Source: Chondrosia reniformis
Lineage: Eukaryota; Porifera; Demospongiae; Chondrillida; Chondrillidae
Direction of reading: 5' to 3'
Assembly: GCA_947172415.1 (NCBI GenBank)
Contig: OX359201.1
Span: 3,596,001-3,660,000, forward strand
Length of the DNA: 64,000 bases
Shown here: piece after piece, positions 21,251-32,828 of the stretch
Layout: each line of letters begins with the position of its first letter
Numbering within the stretch: the stretch's first letter is position 1
Made by a program: the position numbers and the translations under genes
The notes under the pieces: generated by a model
Seen by the model: the letters and a program-made list of their open reading frames with translations, nothing else
What the model was told of the DNA's origin: nothing
Database searches by the model: none

Positions 21251-23800
21251 TGTGTAGTATTCTGGAGTCGTTAGGTTACCAAAACCCTGACTTTTGAAAG
21301 GGATTGGTCATCAAACAACAACCTAGCAACTCCACTACAACTACAATCTCTACATCTAATGATATACAGGGTAACACTTTTAATATTAAGATACAGTAAT
21401 TTTTAGTCGTGGATAATCCCTTTATTTCACATGAAAAAACGTGTCTCACTATCATGGTGGAAAATTTTCATTCCAAATTGACATTTCAGTGAAAATGATG
21501 CGCATCCAAGGAAGGTCACTTATTGATACTTGTAGCTTAATTATACATTTGTGTGTTCACAAAGGCCAAGAAACTAAAATTTTTATCAGTAATTAATAGG
21601 TTGTACTGTCAAATGCTCGGTATGCATAACTACACTCACTCACCTAAATTGATGTTAAAATGGCCGACACATAAGTTGAACTCCATCTATTCTGTAACAT
21701 ATTCAGAACATATACTTTCATCTGCATAGACTACAGAATGAGAATGGCATATATGGCAACCTCTAATACCTTGGTAGACCTTTGTATAGCATTACTCTAA
21801 CCACATTCCGCACTTTATAGTAACAAATCAATGAAACCTAATTCTTGGATACTGTCAACACATGCTAGTTTAGTTTTACATATGTGATGAAGTTGTACAC
21901 TGTACTTGAAGCATCTACAATTCAATACATGGTTACCTTGATTTATCATTGGGGTGAAACATTTTTGATAAAAATTTGACTGCATGAGGGTGCCTTATTT
22001 GCGTACTCTTCATTTTTAACCGAAAGGTACCTATGCAAAATGGAGTCCGATATCTACATACTTTACATATTTACAAATATACTCTCAAATTTTATTCTAT
22101 GACAGAATTACTCATTAAAGTAATTCTCTTGCCAGTCATGTGTAGAAACATGTCCATATTGCCTTACAGCAAATGAGTGGTATTACAATTTGACATAGTC
22201 AATGAGATATTGGGTATTAAGATGCACACATTATCAAGCTGACTCACCATCCTCAAAAGGTGTGTCTTTGGGTCTAAGGGCAGGGAAAAAGTTGTCAATA
22301 GCCACCTTTGAACCCAATCATGTCATCCCTGGGTCATAGTACCTATCAAACTAGCCAGATAAACGACCTACTAAATCCTGGCAGTGGTCTTCTTGTATAA
22401 CCTAAACAAACAGACATCACGGATAAATGAAACACTTCCTTAATAATACTCATACATACTTTCAAAGGATTAAATAAATATTAATTGAAATTTACAGCAG
22501 TTTAAAAAATGTTTACCAATTATTAAGTATTTGTTTTCTTGTAAAATTAGTAGCTACTGATAATTGTATAATATTAAAATACCAAACACCAGAGCTGTTT
22601 CTAACAACAAATTTAACCGTGAATGTACAATGTTCATATTGTAATTAACTTTTCCAAGGGAGAGATTTACTTGGTCACCGGAGGATGTGCCTATCATTAA
22701 CCTTGCAGGGATAAAATTTAGGGGAAATAAATATACCGTGGTAGGCTTAAACCCTAGCTAAATCGCTGAAACAGAGGAATACATTTTATGTCTTCTTAAT
22801 CTTAAATAAGCCCAAGGATTATTAAACGTTTTGGGTATTATCTGAATACTTATTAGATAATAACTAACATTCCTCGAATGATTCATTTCGAGAATGTTCG
22901 CAGACTTCACTATCCTGCATGAGCAGAGAGAACAGAACATTTTCCTTTGCCATTCCAGGAAACGTTCGGTACGGATATGTGACTCCACATGAAAACCGTT
23001 CCAGAACACATGACTTCCATTCCACTCCGGCGCCGTATGGCTGTTCCGCATTAAATTGAGTTAAATCGTTAACGCTTTTACAAGTTAATTTCTCAGCATA
23101 GGAATAACTAATGCCTTTCAAAATATATTTAATATATTTTATTTAAAGTCTTTATGGTTAGAATAATAGTCTTACCAATTTTGAATGGCATTGAATAAAC
23201 GTTTTCTTCGAAATTCTCCCCCATATTAGCACCCATTTACAACACTCACAAGGTTTGTGCTAAGTTCTTGGAAGAGCTACAGCCAATTTCTGTACATCAT
23301 TGGAATCCTTATAAGTTAAACTAAAAATCTGTTGGCCTCGGTTTTAATACAGCTTTCCTTTCTTGAGATAATAAAGAAAATGTCACTATTAAGTGTAATT
23401 AACAAGCACAAATTTGGTCATAACTTGACTAATGAGGAAGGAATTGATACCGAAGCCTAGAGTTTTGTATAGCAACACTTACTGATGACTATGAAACCAT
23501 CGGCTTTGTCCAACTGTTCTTCTAGACTAAGCACTAAACGATTTTTTTGACAACAACATTTCGCCGACATTTTCGGCAGTTGTAATGATATTCAAAAATA
23601 CAGTTAAATAAATTCATTGTCATTAAACACCTATCATGTTTCATCTAACACAAATACAGTTAACTGTACTTTCGGAAGTTAACCTAGATTTGTAATATTT
23701 ATTTATACAATGTTTTTCTCAATATGTACCTTCCACATAAAAGGTCCTGGTGACATCAGGAAGGCCGGAAGAGAGAGACAGGAAATATACCTACATGGAA
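21251..23800. other. Gene-poor stretch, nothing recognised
   Basis: Unique AT-rich DNA. Two overlapping minus-strand frames at 22758-23121 (97 and 85 codons) show no known motif. It could be intron or intergenic DNA of a host gene, but no splice pattern supports that. Confidence 0.4.
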
Positions 23801-23863
23801 CAGATCAAAGCTAAGCCACACTCAATTAGTTTTTGTATTATATTTAGGTGAATTGTTTGGGGT

Positions 23864-24676
23864 TTGACCTTCTCTTTGTCAGCTACCTTTCCGTATTTAG
23901 ATCCATCCAACAGGTTTCTCAAGGAACCAATTAATGACAATGTACCAAGTACACATATGATGCAAAATGTTCTCAATGGATGCACCAACTTTGCAAATGA
24001 ATCACTTTGTGTGTATAAACCGGATATAACCACATTCAGAGGGTTGGCTTACATATTATCTTTTCAATTACCCTGCTGCTGGGGTCCTGAACCCTGCTGC
24101 TGGGGTCCTGCACCGTCATACTGGGGTCACTCAAACTGTACCTGGAATGAATTGTCTTGTGTTTGGCAATCTGAAATATGTACTTCTACTTACAGTATGA
24201 TTCATGAAATAAAAATGTACACTGACCTGAATGAAATGAACCTTGATGGTTTGACAATCTTTTTATCAGTAACATATGAGCCTCACCATGGTCATTTTAC
24301 AAATAATTGCTTGGAGTACCATGACATTCCAATTAAGCATTATCATTTGGTTTTTGTATTTCGCAAGAATATGTGCATCCATCAACGAAGGCAATGGTTC
24401 AGGTGTACATTGCATCACCTGCTACGCAGAAGGTGCTACTGTAAGGGTAACTTTCGCTTAGCTCGTGCATTAAGTATACTGCTATTGCTGGGTGGGGATG
24501 TTGAATTGAACCCAGGCCCACGTCAGAATGAGATACATGATGAACTGAGCATGCCTACATCAGCTGTTAATCCAGTTATGGATCAAACTGGAATTGAAGG
24601 ACAAGAATACATGGACAGTGAAGTAAAGAAATGTTCTACACTGGCCATGCTGTCAGCATGTCAGAGAAAGCGCTGA
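23864..24676 (+). pseudogene. Helitron N-terminal leader with 2A-like motif
   Basis: The frame ends with a basic, Cys-rich stretch, the hydrophobic run ARALSILLLL, and then GDVELNPGP (24494-24520). DxExNPGP is the hallmark of 2A-like ribosome-skipping peptides. Such motifs with an upstream hydrophobic run are known in LINE ORFs of marine invertebrates, where the unskipped leader can act as a signal sequence. Here the following region leads by frameshift into the repeat-rich N-terminus of a Helitron Rep protein. The frame has no clear AUG near the motif; the first 150 codons are of uncertain status. It stops at 24676 after LSACQRKR and the Rep region resumes in another frame at about 24677. 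Whether the 2A belongs to the Helitron or to an older LINE under it is an open question. Confidence 0.55.
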
Positions 24677-24710
24677 AACAGTTGAAGAGCACCGTATAAG
24701 ATTATTAAAA

Positions 24711-26006
24711 ATGTCAGAAAACCAGAGACGGCAGCTGCAATGTGAGACTGAGGAGCAACGTGCTGCAAGGCTTGCTAAACTTACTGAAAATAACAGGAAA
24801 CGGCTGTACTCAGAAACTAAGGAAGATCGTGCTGCAAGACTTGCCACCCTCTCTGAAAATCAGAGTAAGAGGTTGCAGTCGGAAATCAATTAAAATCATG
24901 CTGTAAGACTTGCCACCCTCTCTGAAAATCAGAGTAAGAGGTTGCACTTAGAAAGCAATGAAGATCGTGCTGCAAGACTTGCCACCCTCTCTGAAAATCA
25001 GAGTAAGAGGTTGCAGTCAGAAAGCAATGAAGATTGTGCTGCAAGACTTGCCACCCTCTCTGAAAATCAGAGGAAGAGGTTGCAGTCTGAATCGACTAAA
25101 AAACGGGAGTCAAGACTGAGCAGGAGTAAGAAATGGAAGAAAACAAGATTGATTAATGAATCTAAACAAAAACGTACTTTAAGATTAGAAAGAGAAAAAG
25201 AGCAAGCAAGATTAAGAATGCAAGCATGGAGGAGGCAAAAACGATTTCTGCAAGTAAAGTGTAACTCAGAAGCAGAAATAACCAGTAGTGTGCCATGTAC
25301 TAACATTGTTTCAAATACCAAGGTAAATGTGACCGGCATTAGTTCAATTTATGAATCCACTGATGGGTTGGAGAGTGACAGTTTGAAGGAAGTTCAAAAA
25401 GAATCAATCCAAAGTGATGATTCAGTCATGGATGATAATGCTAAGGAAAATCTTATCAGCCAAATGTCTGAAGATGTAGACATGGAAGTGGGTGGACGTG
25501 TAGTTGAGTCTGGTGATGTTACTGCATCTGCTGTGCAAGTACCAAGACTTGAGATTTCAATACCATCAAAACAAGGTTTGAAGTTGAAAAATAACTTATA
25601 TAAGTTTAAAAAAGCAATTCTTAAGGGGCCGACCCATAAGTGCTTTTTATGTGAAAGGTTGTGCTATGAGCAGTTGGGTGCCCTGTACAGCTGCGATGTG
25701 GCAAATGATCTACGGACTGTGGTGAATGAATCAGTTCAAGAAAGTATAGAAAGTGTTTGGTTGTGTAACAAGTGCAAAAGTGCTATGGAAAGAAAGAAAA
25801 TTCCAGCAGGATCACAGTTTAATAAAATGAAAGTACCAGAGGTCCCTTCAGTGTTCATTGGACTAAACACATTAGAGCAGTGTTTGATTTCAAAGGCGAC
25901 TGTTTTAATGAAAATGGTCATTTTGCCAAGGGGTGGACAAAGGGCTGTTAGAGGCCAGGTAATCAACTTTCCCTCTAATGTTGACTGTGTCATTTCAGAG
26001 TGGTGA
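24711..26006 (+). pseudogene. Helitron Rep N-terminal region: repeats, zinc finger, DUF6570-like
   Basis: A single frame (24711-24893 and 24942-26006, split by one TAA) codes the 23-residue repeats, a basic Arg/Lys-rich segment, an acidic linker with many Ser and Glu, and a Cys cluster CFLCERLC...CDV...CNKC (about 25640-25775) that looks like a zinc finger. KMKVPEVPSVFIGLNTLEQ, LPRGGQRAVRG and VINFPSNVD follow, a pattern I associate with the DUF6570 domain found upstream of the Helitron-like N domain. The frame ends at 26006 and continues in the next frame from about 25978, so a frameshift of the DUF6570-like domain is clear. Confidence 0.75.
24730..25100 (+). repeat. 69-bp coding tandem repeat in Rep N-terminus
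   Basis: About five copies of a 69-bp (23-residue) unit, each containing AARLATLSENQ and KRLQSE, recur at roughly 24757, 24827, 24897, 24966 and 25035. Charged, helical repeats of this type are common before the zinc-finger region of animal Helitron proteins. Copy three carries a TAA where GAA is found in its neighbours (about 24891). Confidence 0.8.
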
Positions 26007-27688
26007 AGATATTCTTTACATTCAGCAGCCAGACTCAATTGGAAGTAAACCAAATGACTCTGTCCTTGATACAATTTACCATACCTGTCGATACTCCAAT
26101 GTGATGCTAGCTCTGAAATGGTTAAAGCAACATAACCCCTTGTATGGTGACATCACCATCACTAAGATGTCAGAAGACATGTTCAACCATAAGGAAGAAA
26201 AAGTCACTGACGGTGAAAATGTGAATGAAGACATTTTAGAAATTGATGAAACAGGAATTGTTAGGTTGGATGCTCTCCAGCCAGTTGTAGAGGCTGTTGA
26301 CTTGATACAAGGTAGTATACCAATAGAACAACAGATACATAAGTTGCAGAGAGTAACAACCACACCACTAAGTATATTTGAGAATCCAAATGATTTAGAA
26401 GTGTTGGCTTTTCCGACCCTTTACCCCAATGGTGAAAATGGTTTTGGCACCATCAAAGAAGTCAAAGTTACACCTCTAGAATATTTTCAAACAAGAATGC
26501 TTAGTGCTGACTCAAGATGGGCATTGTCATCCTGCTTATATCTTTTGGGCCTGTATTATTGTAGAAGCCCTGAAGTTGAAGAGTAGCATTTCCATTGCAA
26601 TCAGGATGCGATCATTCAAAAAAGGCCACTGTGAGAACTCTAACAAGGAAACCAATGAGAAGGAGCTACTCACAGCTGGTTTGTTGCGAGGACGCCTGGA
26701 AAATAATCCTCACTTGCGTGAAAATTGTTATAGCTTCATGAGAGATATTCGTGGCACACAGGCTTATTGGAACTCAGTAAAGATCCAGCTATTTGCCATG
26801 TTTCGCACCCTAGGTCCTCCCACATTCTTTGTCACACTGAGTGCTGACGATATTAATTGGGTAGACTTGATGATAGTCCTAAGCAGGAGTATGGGTCAGA
26901 ATCTGTCAGAGGAACAGGCAGCTAATTTATCATCCAGTGAGAGGAGAGAACTGATGAGGACAAATCCAGCGGTTTCAGCCAGGCATTTTGCACATCGCTT
27001 TCAGTGCTTCCTCAGGGAAGTGATTAAAGGATCTGGGCAACCTATTGGTGAGGTAGTTGACTACTTTTGGAGAATTGAATTCCAGTTGAGGGAATCTCCA
27101 TATGTCCATTCCATGTGGTGGATAAGGGATGCTCCAAACTTAGATACTACAGCTGGAAGGCAGATTGCTCCACAGTACATTGATAGGTACATTTGTGTCA
27201 ATATTCCAACACATGGTTGCAAAGATGAAGAACTTCGTTCTTTGGTGTTGAGAGTGCAGCAGCACCATCATACATCAACTTGCAGGAAAGCCACACAAAG
27301 GGGTAAAAATGTGGCAGACTGCCGATTTGATTTTACTCAACCTCTGTCAGAAGATACATGGCTGAAAAGCCATGATGATCCTGGAAACAAGTCCAGGTTC
27401 TATGTCTTAAAGAGATCAGCAAGGGAAGAAAACTGCGATCCATACAATACACACCTTCTGAAGGCATGGAAAGCTAATATGGATATACAATTGATTGGAT
27501 CAGTATATAGCACAGCTGCATATGTGTGTTCCTACATGTGTAAATCAGAAAGTGAAGAAGTCAGGAAAGCTATTCGAGATGCATTGAAAAGCTTGCCTCC
27601 TCAGGCTTTGACAAGAAAGCGTCTGTCAAAGATTGGCAACATAATGCTGACCCATCGTGAGTTGAGTGCCCCGGAGGCAGCATATTGA
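25978..27688 (+). pseudogene. Helitron Rep (Y2 HUH) nuclease, first catalytic His lost
   Basis: Two frames overlap by frameshift (25978-26586 and 26504-27688). The first has RYSNVMLALKWLKQHNPLYGDI and FPTLYPNGENGFG leading to the Helitron-like N domain (YFQTRMLSADSRWALS). The second has FMRDIRGTQAYWN, the metal-binding segment ESPYVHSMWW (HUH expected; the first His is Tyr at 27101-27103, residue 200 of that frame, His202 kept), and the two catalytic tyrosines in AAYVCSYMCK (residues 340 and 344). The enzyme nicks and rejoins strands in rolling-circle transposition. The frame stops at 27688 (TGA in place of Arg). Loss of the first His, plus breaks, means no activity. Confidence 0.88.
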
Positions 27689-27985
27689 TTGTGTCACTTG
27701 CCTTTGAAAGAAAATTTTAGAAAAGTTGTATTCCTTAACACTACCAGACCAGAGAAGAGAACGAGGTTACTCAAGAATAGGTCTGAATTGCTTGAATAGG
27801 AAGATGATTCCTCTGATATTTTTGCCCCTGGTATCTTTGATAGATATGCCTCTAGACCAGACACACCAGAATTTGAAGGCATGACCTTGGCTCATTTTGC
27901 AGTGTGGTATGATGTAGATACAACAGGTGTTGGGAAAGCTGGAAATGGACCAGCACAGCCTCGTAACCAGTTGCAGAATGACATG
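27689..27985 (+). pseudogene. Helitron Rep-to-helicase linker, cut by Naiad insertion
   Basis: Read in the Rep frame past the TGA, the sequence continues LCHLPLKENFRKVVFLNT, then a TAG after SELLE, then DDSSDIFAPGIFDRY, MTLAHFAVWYDVD and QPRNQLQNDM. It joins GWVRLRRKQACL at 30158, on the far side of the Naiad copy. The DUF-like linker is therefore continuous except for two stops and the insertion. Confidence 0.75.
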
Positions 27986-27986
27986 G

Positions 27987-29718
27987 AATGACATGTCCCC
28001 CTTCATTTACAAGCCCCTAGGTCATGTTTTAACAGGTGACCTACGTATTGTTAGTAACCCAAAACTTAGAAAACTTCTTAAGAAAGGACCAAAATTTAGA
28101 GAACCTAATAACTTTAATTGGGTAACTGCTTTAAAAATGTCTAAGGAAGGTCTTAGAAAATATAAAATTGCCTGGGCCCGTAGAGAAAATGTATCTACTT
28201 CTGTATTTAGTGAGTGGGAAAATGTTATACTTAGGAAAATTAATGATAGGATCTCTAAGCTATCTAAATCGTATACCAAATCCTCAGTAGCCAAGAAGAC
28301 CCTTACTTGCCTTAAAATAAAGAAATTCTTAGCAGACCTGCAGGATAAGTATGTTATAGCCCCTGCCGATAAGGCCTCTAATAATATAATATTTATATGT
28401 AAGTCCTACTATAGACAAATCATTAAAGAAGAACTAGGCAGTACCTCCACTTATGCTAAATGCACAGTAGAACCCCAACAGTTAATTAGGAAACACATAG
28501 ATTTCTTAAAACTAGAAAACTTAGAACCTAAACCAGACTGGTGTAACCTTCCCTCCTTTTACTGGATGCCTAAGCTACATAAGAACCCTTATAGCTACAG
28601 ATTCATAGCTGCCTCTCACAAATGTACTACCAAACCCCTTTCTAGATTTCTAAATTCGGCACTCAGACTAATTCTCAAACATTTTAGAGAATACTGCCTA
28701 GGTATATATAGGAATACTGGTGTTAATGCCTTTTGGAAAGTAGAAAACTCACTAGAAGTCTTAGATAGTCTTAGGTCTATACCCACCAGAAAAGCCCAGC
28801 TAGCTAGTTTTGATTTTTCTACCTTATATACAGCGATCCCCCATAACCTACTTAAAGATAAGATTACTAACCTTATTGATAATGCCTATACCTGTAGGAA
28901 GTCCCAATATATAGAAGTCTGTCAGGAAAGCCTTTTGGTCTAATAACGTCTCCAATAAAGCAGTCACAGCTGTTCATTTAGTAGAGCTCTTTAATTACCT
29001 TATTGACAACATTTATGTATGTGTAGACGGTTCTGTATTTAAGCAATGTGTAGCTGTCCCTATGGGTACTGACTGTGCCCATGTAGTTGCTAATTTTTTT
29101 CTGTTTGCCTATGAGTATGAGTTTATGAAAGGACTACTTAAGGATAACATTACCTTAGCTATTAAATTTTCCAATACTTATAGGTATATTGATGACCTTT
29201 TATGTATTAACAACAAGGATTTTGAACTGTCAATTAGTGACATTTACCCCAAAGAACTTATTCTTAAAAAGACAAAACCAGCCCTAGGAAATCCCCCTTT
29301 TTAGACTTAGATATAACCATTACTAACAATCAATTTATCACGAAAGTATATGATAAAAGAGAGGACTTTAACTTTGATATAGTAAATTTCCCCCATTTAG
29401 ATAGTAACATTCCTAATACCCCAGCCTATGGTGTCTTTATTTCACAACTAATTAGTTATTCTAGAATATGTAGTGACTTCTCCAGTTTTCAGGCTGAAAG
29501 TTTGCAGTTATGCAGTAGGCTTATTAAGCAGGGTTACAAATACTTTAAGCTAAAATCAACCTTTAAAACCTTTCTATCTCGGCAGCCTGTAGTTAGAATC
29601 AAGTATAAGCAAAAAGTAGCTAGTATGCTTAAAGACTGTTTTGTGTTACCCCATATTGTGTTACCACACCGCCAAAGAAATGTTACTACTAGAAGACCTA
29701 AGGGTAGACTTATGTAAT
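27987..29718 (+). pseudogene. Naiad-like reverse transcriptase (5'-truncated)
   Basis: Three pieces. 27927-28943 (Naiad part from about 27987) has SPFIYKPLGHVLTGDLR, an APADKASNNIIFICK segment, YWMPKLHKNP and motif A, FDFSTLYTAIPHN (Asp at 28812-28814). 29062-29304 has motif B-like GTDCAHVVANFFLF and motif C, RYIDDLL (YIDD, residues 42-45). 29502-29717 is the thumb and C-terminal part. A short deletion near 28930 and a frameshift near 29300 break it. RT of the permuted-domain PLE clade is most likely because the paralogue at 43.8-46.5 kb has its endonuclease at the N-terminus. The copy sits within a Helitron. Confidence 0.85.
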
Positions 29719-29960
29719 ATGTCCTACTTGTGTCTATAGTTATGCTGAGTCTGTTTTACCTATATATACAAGCAAGATTACTTATAGATTTATAATTAAT
29801 TCATACAAGTTAATTGGACCTACATTCCTTTCATAAAATTAAATTACATCATGTGTCTTAGTTAACTTTTGGCGCCAAAATAGTGTATATAAGACGCCTA
29901 TATTTAGCAAAAAGAGCCAAGGATTCACAGAAGATCAAGACAAAGAAAAAGACAGAGACT

Positions 29961-30013
29961 CCCAGGATCACTGATGAAGGGTGGAATTCTCAGAAACGGC
30001 TGTCTGAACCAGT
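29961..30013 (+). ncRNA. Hammerhead-like motif in the Naiad tail
   Basis: Same fold as at 13575-13619: CTGATGA (29971-29977), GAAAC (29993-29997) and GTC followed by TGA. Stem II is GGG with CTC, so one pair is now G-T. Stem I partner GG finds AC, weakening the outer helix. Supports a conserved motif in the family with copy-specific decay. Confidence 0.5.
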
Positions 30014-30157
30014 GGAGAAGAAATGAAAGAAGGGAAAAGAAGGAAGGAAAGACTCCTGTATCTTCATCCAAAGCTCTCTTCAGGTTTTGTTCCCCTATAG
30101 GCTCTTTTAACGGAATAGGCATAGCATGTAGGAAAATGGTATCTTAGATTTTTCATG

Positions 30158-31750
30158 GGATGGGTCCGTCTGAGAAGGAAGCAAGCCTGTCTTCGAATCC
30201 CAGTACAGACAGTAGAAAGTCATGGTGATGACTATTACTACAGTTTGCTGCTACTATACATCCCTTGGAGGAAGGAACCTGAGGATCTGTTGAAAGGTCA
30301 CTCTTCTGCAATGGAGGCTTTCATTGTAGGAGAAGGAGAAATGGTTGTTTTGAATGCTCACAATCATGCCTTTGCAGATGAAGTGCAAAAGGCTGTTGTG
30401 CAATTGCAAGTCTTGGAAGATGATGCCTACCAAGATGTCGTTGCCCTAATGGCACAGCAGGCTCCAAGGGAGGATGCTGCACAATCCTTTATTGAGGCTG
30501 AAGGAGGATTGATGAACCCAGAGCATTTTATGGACCCTGCATGCCTTGGTGATGACAATCTGATTGTAATAGATGAAGGACATATGCTCCTAAATGACAA
30601 TAATGACGACATTGGAGCCATGAGTAGACACTCCCTTACTGATAGAGGATTTAGGCAACTCATTGCAAGTTTGAATACAAAGCAGCGTATTCCATTTGAC
30701 ATTGTTGTGCACTACACTCGTGAGTTGCACAAACACAGAATGAAAATACGCCATGAACCTCCTGAACCATTTTATCTGTTTGTGACAGGTGGAGCAGGCA
30801 CTGGAAAATCACATGTAATTAAGGCTATTAAAGAGCATATGGAACGTTCAATGTCAGGGAGTCAAGAGATGCATGCCTGTATGGTGATGGCACCCACCGG
30901 AGTTGCAGCCTTCAACATTGGAGGCCTCACAATCCATAGAACATTGCGGCTTCAGGTGGAGCATGGCAGAACTGATCATCAATTGCAGCTGAATACCCTA
31001 GCCCTGCATGACTTGAGGAATCTGTGGCAGGGAGTGCACACCATCATCATTGATGAAATCATTATGGTGTCTTACCAGATCCTGAAGTCAGTTCACAGTC
31101 AACTGTGTGAGATTTATGGCAATGATGAGATTTTTGGTGGCTTGAATGTCATTGCAGTGGGCGACTTGTACCAGCTCTCTCCAGTGAACGGTAGTTTTAT
31201 ATTCAGTCAGAAACCTGGACGCTCATCAGGGCGACTGGCTTCACACCTTTGGAGGGATTTCTTCAAGGTGATTGAACTGGAAGTGAAGATGCATCAGCAG
31301 AATGATTTTTCATTCTCAGAGATACTTAATCGGATCAGGACGGGCGTGCACACCAATGAAGATGTGAAAGTTCTGCAAACCCATTTGGTTTCGGGTGGGA
31401 CTGTGGATTTGCTGGCTTCCCCATATGATACAGCTCTGACATTGTATCCTCGTACAGTAGATGTTGTACCAATTCAGCCTATTTCTGCACGTTTCTACGG
31501 AAAGTAAGGTACACTCCAGCAGAGAACACAGATTCCCTTGATTCTGTGCTGGGCAGCAACTGTTCACAAGGTGCAAGGATTGTCTTTTGATACAGCAGTC
31601 ATGGATTTAGGGAAGGATGTATTTGAACCTGGAATGGCCTATGTAGCTCTTAGTCGTGTGCGCACACTGAATGGAGTGGCCCTGCTGAACTTTCAGCCAA
31701 AGAAGATGACAGCAAACAAGAGAGTCCATGAGGAAATGGCAAGGCTATGA
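30158..31750 (+). pseudogene. Helitron PIF1-like helicase, interrupted by one stop
   Basis: The frame 30155-31507 plus 31508-31750 (same frame) codes the SF1 helicase of the Helitron. Walker A is GGAGTGKS (residues 212-219 from 30155) and Walker B IIIDEI (Asp300 and Glu301); GDLYQLSPV follows. After the stop, HKVQGLSFD (motif V) and VALSRVRTL (motif VI) follow. The stop TAA at 31505-31507 stands where a Lys codon fits (FYGK then GTLQQRTQIPL). Between YPRTVD and PISARFYGK the spacing is much shorter than usual, so an internal deletion is likely. The DEI motif lacks the Ser usual in DEIS. The enzyme unwinds DNA during rolling-circle transposition. In this copy it should be inactive. Confidence 0.88.
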
Positions 31751-32251
31751 CAAGAATCTGCTCATAGTGGTGAGGAATCATAAAAAGAGGAGCTAATATC
31801 AGGTCATGTTGACCAAAATTGTAGTCAAAATGAGGAGAAATCAAGTGCTGCAGTAAAGGGTAGTAGTGCTTTGGTACACAATGGCAAGTGCATGTCACAA
31901 TCGTATGTTAAGATTGAAGATAAAGGGACACATGGCAAGGAGCATACATCGGAACCATTGGTGGATGGCAGTCAGTCTGTACATTCAGACATCCCAATTA
32001 CCTATGTTGACACACTGGTGTTGTCACTGAAAATAATACTTGAAGCTATAGTGACTAGTAACACTTTGAATAGTGAGTCTATAGTAAGGTGGTCACAGTG
32101 TCATCACAGTGAATTACAGACTATTCTTAAAGTGGTCAATCGTCCTTCCCGGACAACATTCAGTAATATGCATCATCAAGTGGATGTTGCGTTAAAAGAC
32201 AAAGTCTTTCCAGCCAGCCTTTACGTCACAGTACATGCCAGTTTGCACTAA
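31751..32251 (+). pseudogene. Helitron C-terminal linker after the helicase
   Basis: Stops separate 31871-32251 from the helicase, but the frame is the same (TGA at 31748-31750, TAA shortly after). The 126-residue piece begins with NGKCMSQSYVKIED; its IILEAIVTSNTLNSES and CHHSELQTILKVV stretches are not recognised. It leads by frameshift into the OTU-like segment. Confidence 0.5.
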
Positions 32252-32828
32252 AGGAGGTGGAAATTGTATGTATCATTTGCTATCTTTGGCCCTTTGTGGA
32301 ACAGAGCAGTACATGTGCCACTTGAGATTGGTGACCGCTTATAGCCTCATTGTGCATCAACAACATATGCTAAAAGTCATTCAGCCAACTGCTAGGATAC
32401 TTCTACCATTGCAGAAACGAGATGCTGCTTCAATTGCTAAAGCAGCAGAAGTACAGTGGCTGGAACTACTTCACAGTTCGATCACTGACAAGTCATGGGG
32501 AAACCAATTTCATCTGCATGCACTAGCAATAATTTTGGAGAGTTCCATTTGGTTGTATGGTGTGATGAACAGCAGATGTCTTCAACATGAAGGAAAGCAG
32601 CTCCAACCAGTTAAGCAGGATGTAACACCTACTGAATTTCAAGATCTGTTTGAAATAAGAGACAAGCGGTTGAACAACAATATTTGCTATCACTCTGATG
32701 CAATCCCAGAAGAGCATGTTCCACTTTTAGGATTCCTCTCATTTCACTGCCATTCTTCCAATGGTGTCTGCAAAATGTTCCTTAGGGTTTGCTCCATTTA
32801 CAACCTTCATGTCACAGTGGGCTCCTGA
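32235..32828 (+). pseudogene. OTU-like cysteine protease segment of the Helitron
   Basis: The frame opens with TKGGGNCMYHLLSLAL (Gly-Asn-Cys, Cys at 32265-32267), which matches the catalytic Cys block of OTU-domain proteases (usually DGNCLYRALS), followed by CHLRLVTAYSLIVH and WGNQFHLHALAIIL, similar to the helical segment and the W-x-ELxALA part of OTU folds. OTU domains are known in several animal Helitron and Helentron groups. The start Met lies inside the previous frame's overlap, so I assume a frameshift. A typical catalytic His near the end (SFHCHSSNGV) is only tentative. The region ends at 32828. Confidence 0.65.

Larger units (their letters stand above)
27986..30156 (+). mobile_element. 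5'-truncated Naiad-like PLE inserted in the Helitron
   Basis: The body from 27986 matches 44786 onward of the other Naiad copy, so the GIY-YIG domain is missing. It includes the RT and the complete tail (29915-30156) ending atttttcat. Helitron coding flanks both sides (QPRNQLQNDM before and GWVRLRRK after). A catgg or atgg motif lies at both junctions, and aatgacatg is duplicated at the left side (about 27972-27988), consistent with a small target-site duplication or templated filler. Confidence 0.85.

Noticed and set aside
24711..31750. A changed genetic code in which TAA or TAG is read
   Set aside because: Stops in the Helitron coexist with frameshifts and a lost catalytic His, so ordinary decay explains them; the intact PLE frame uses normal code.
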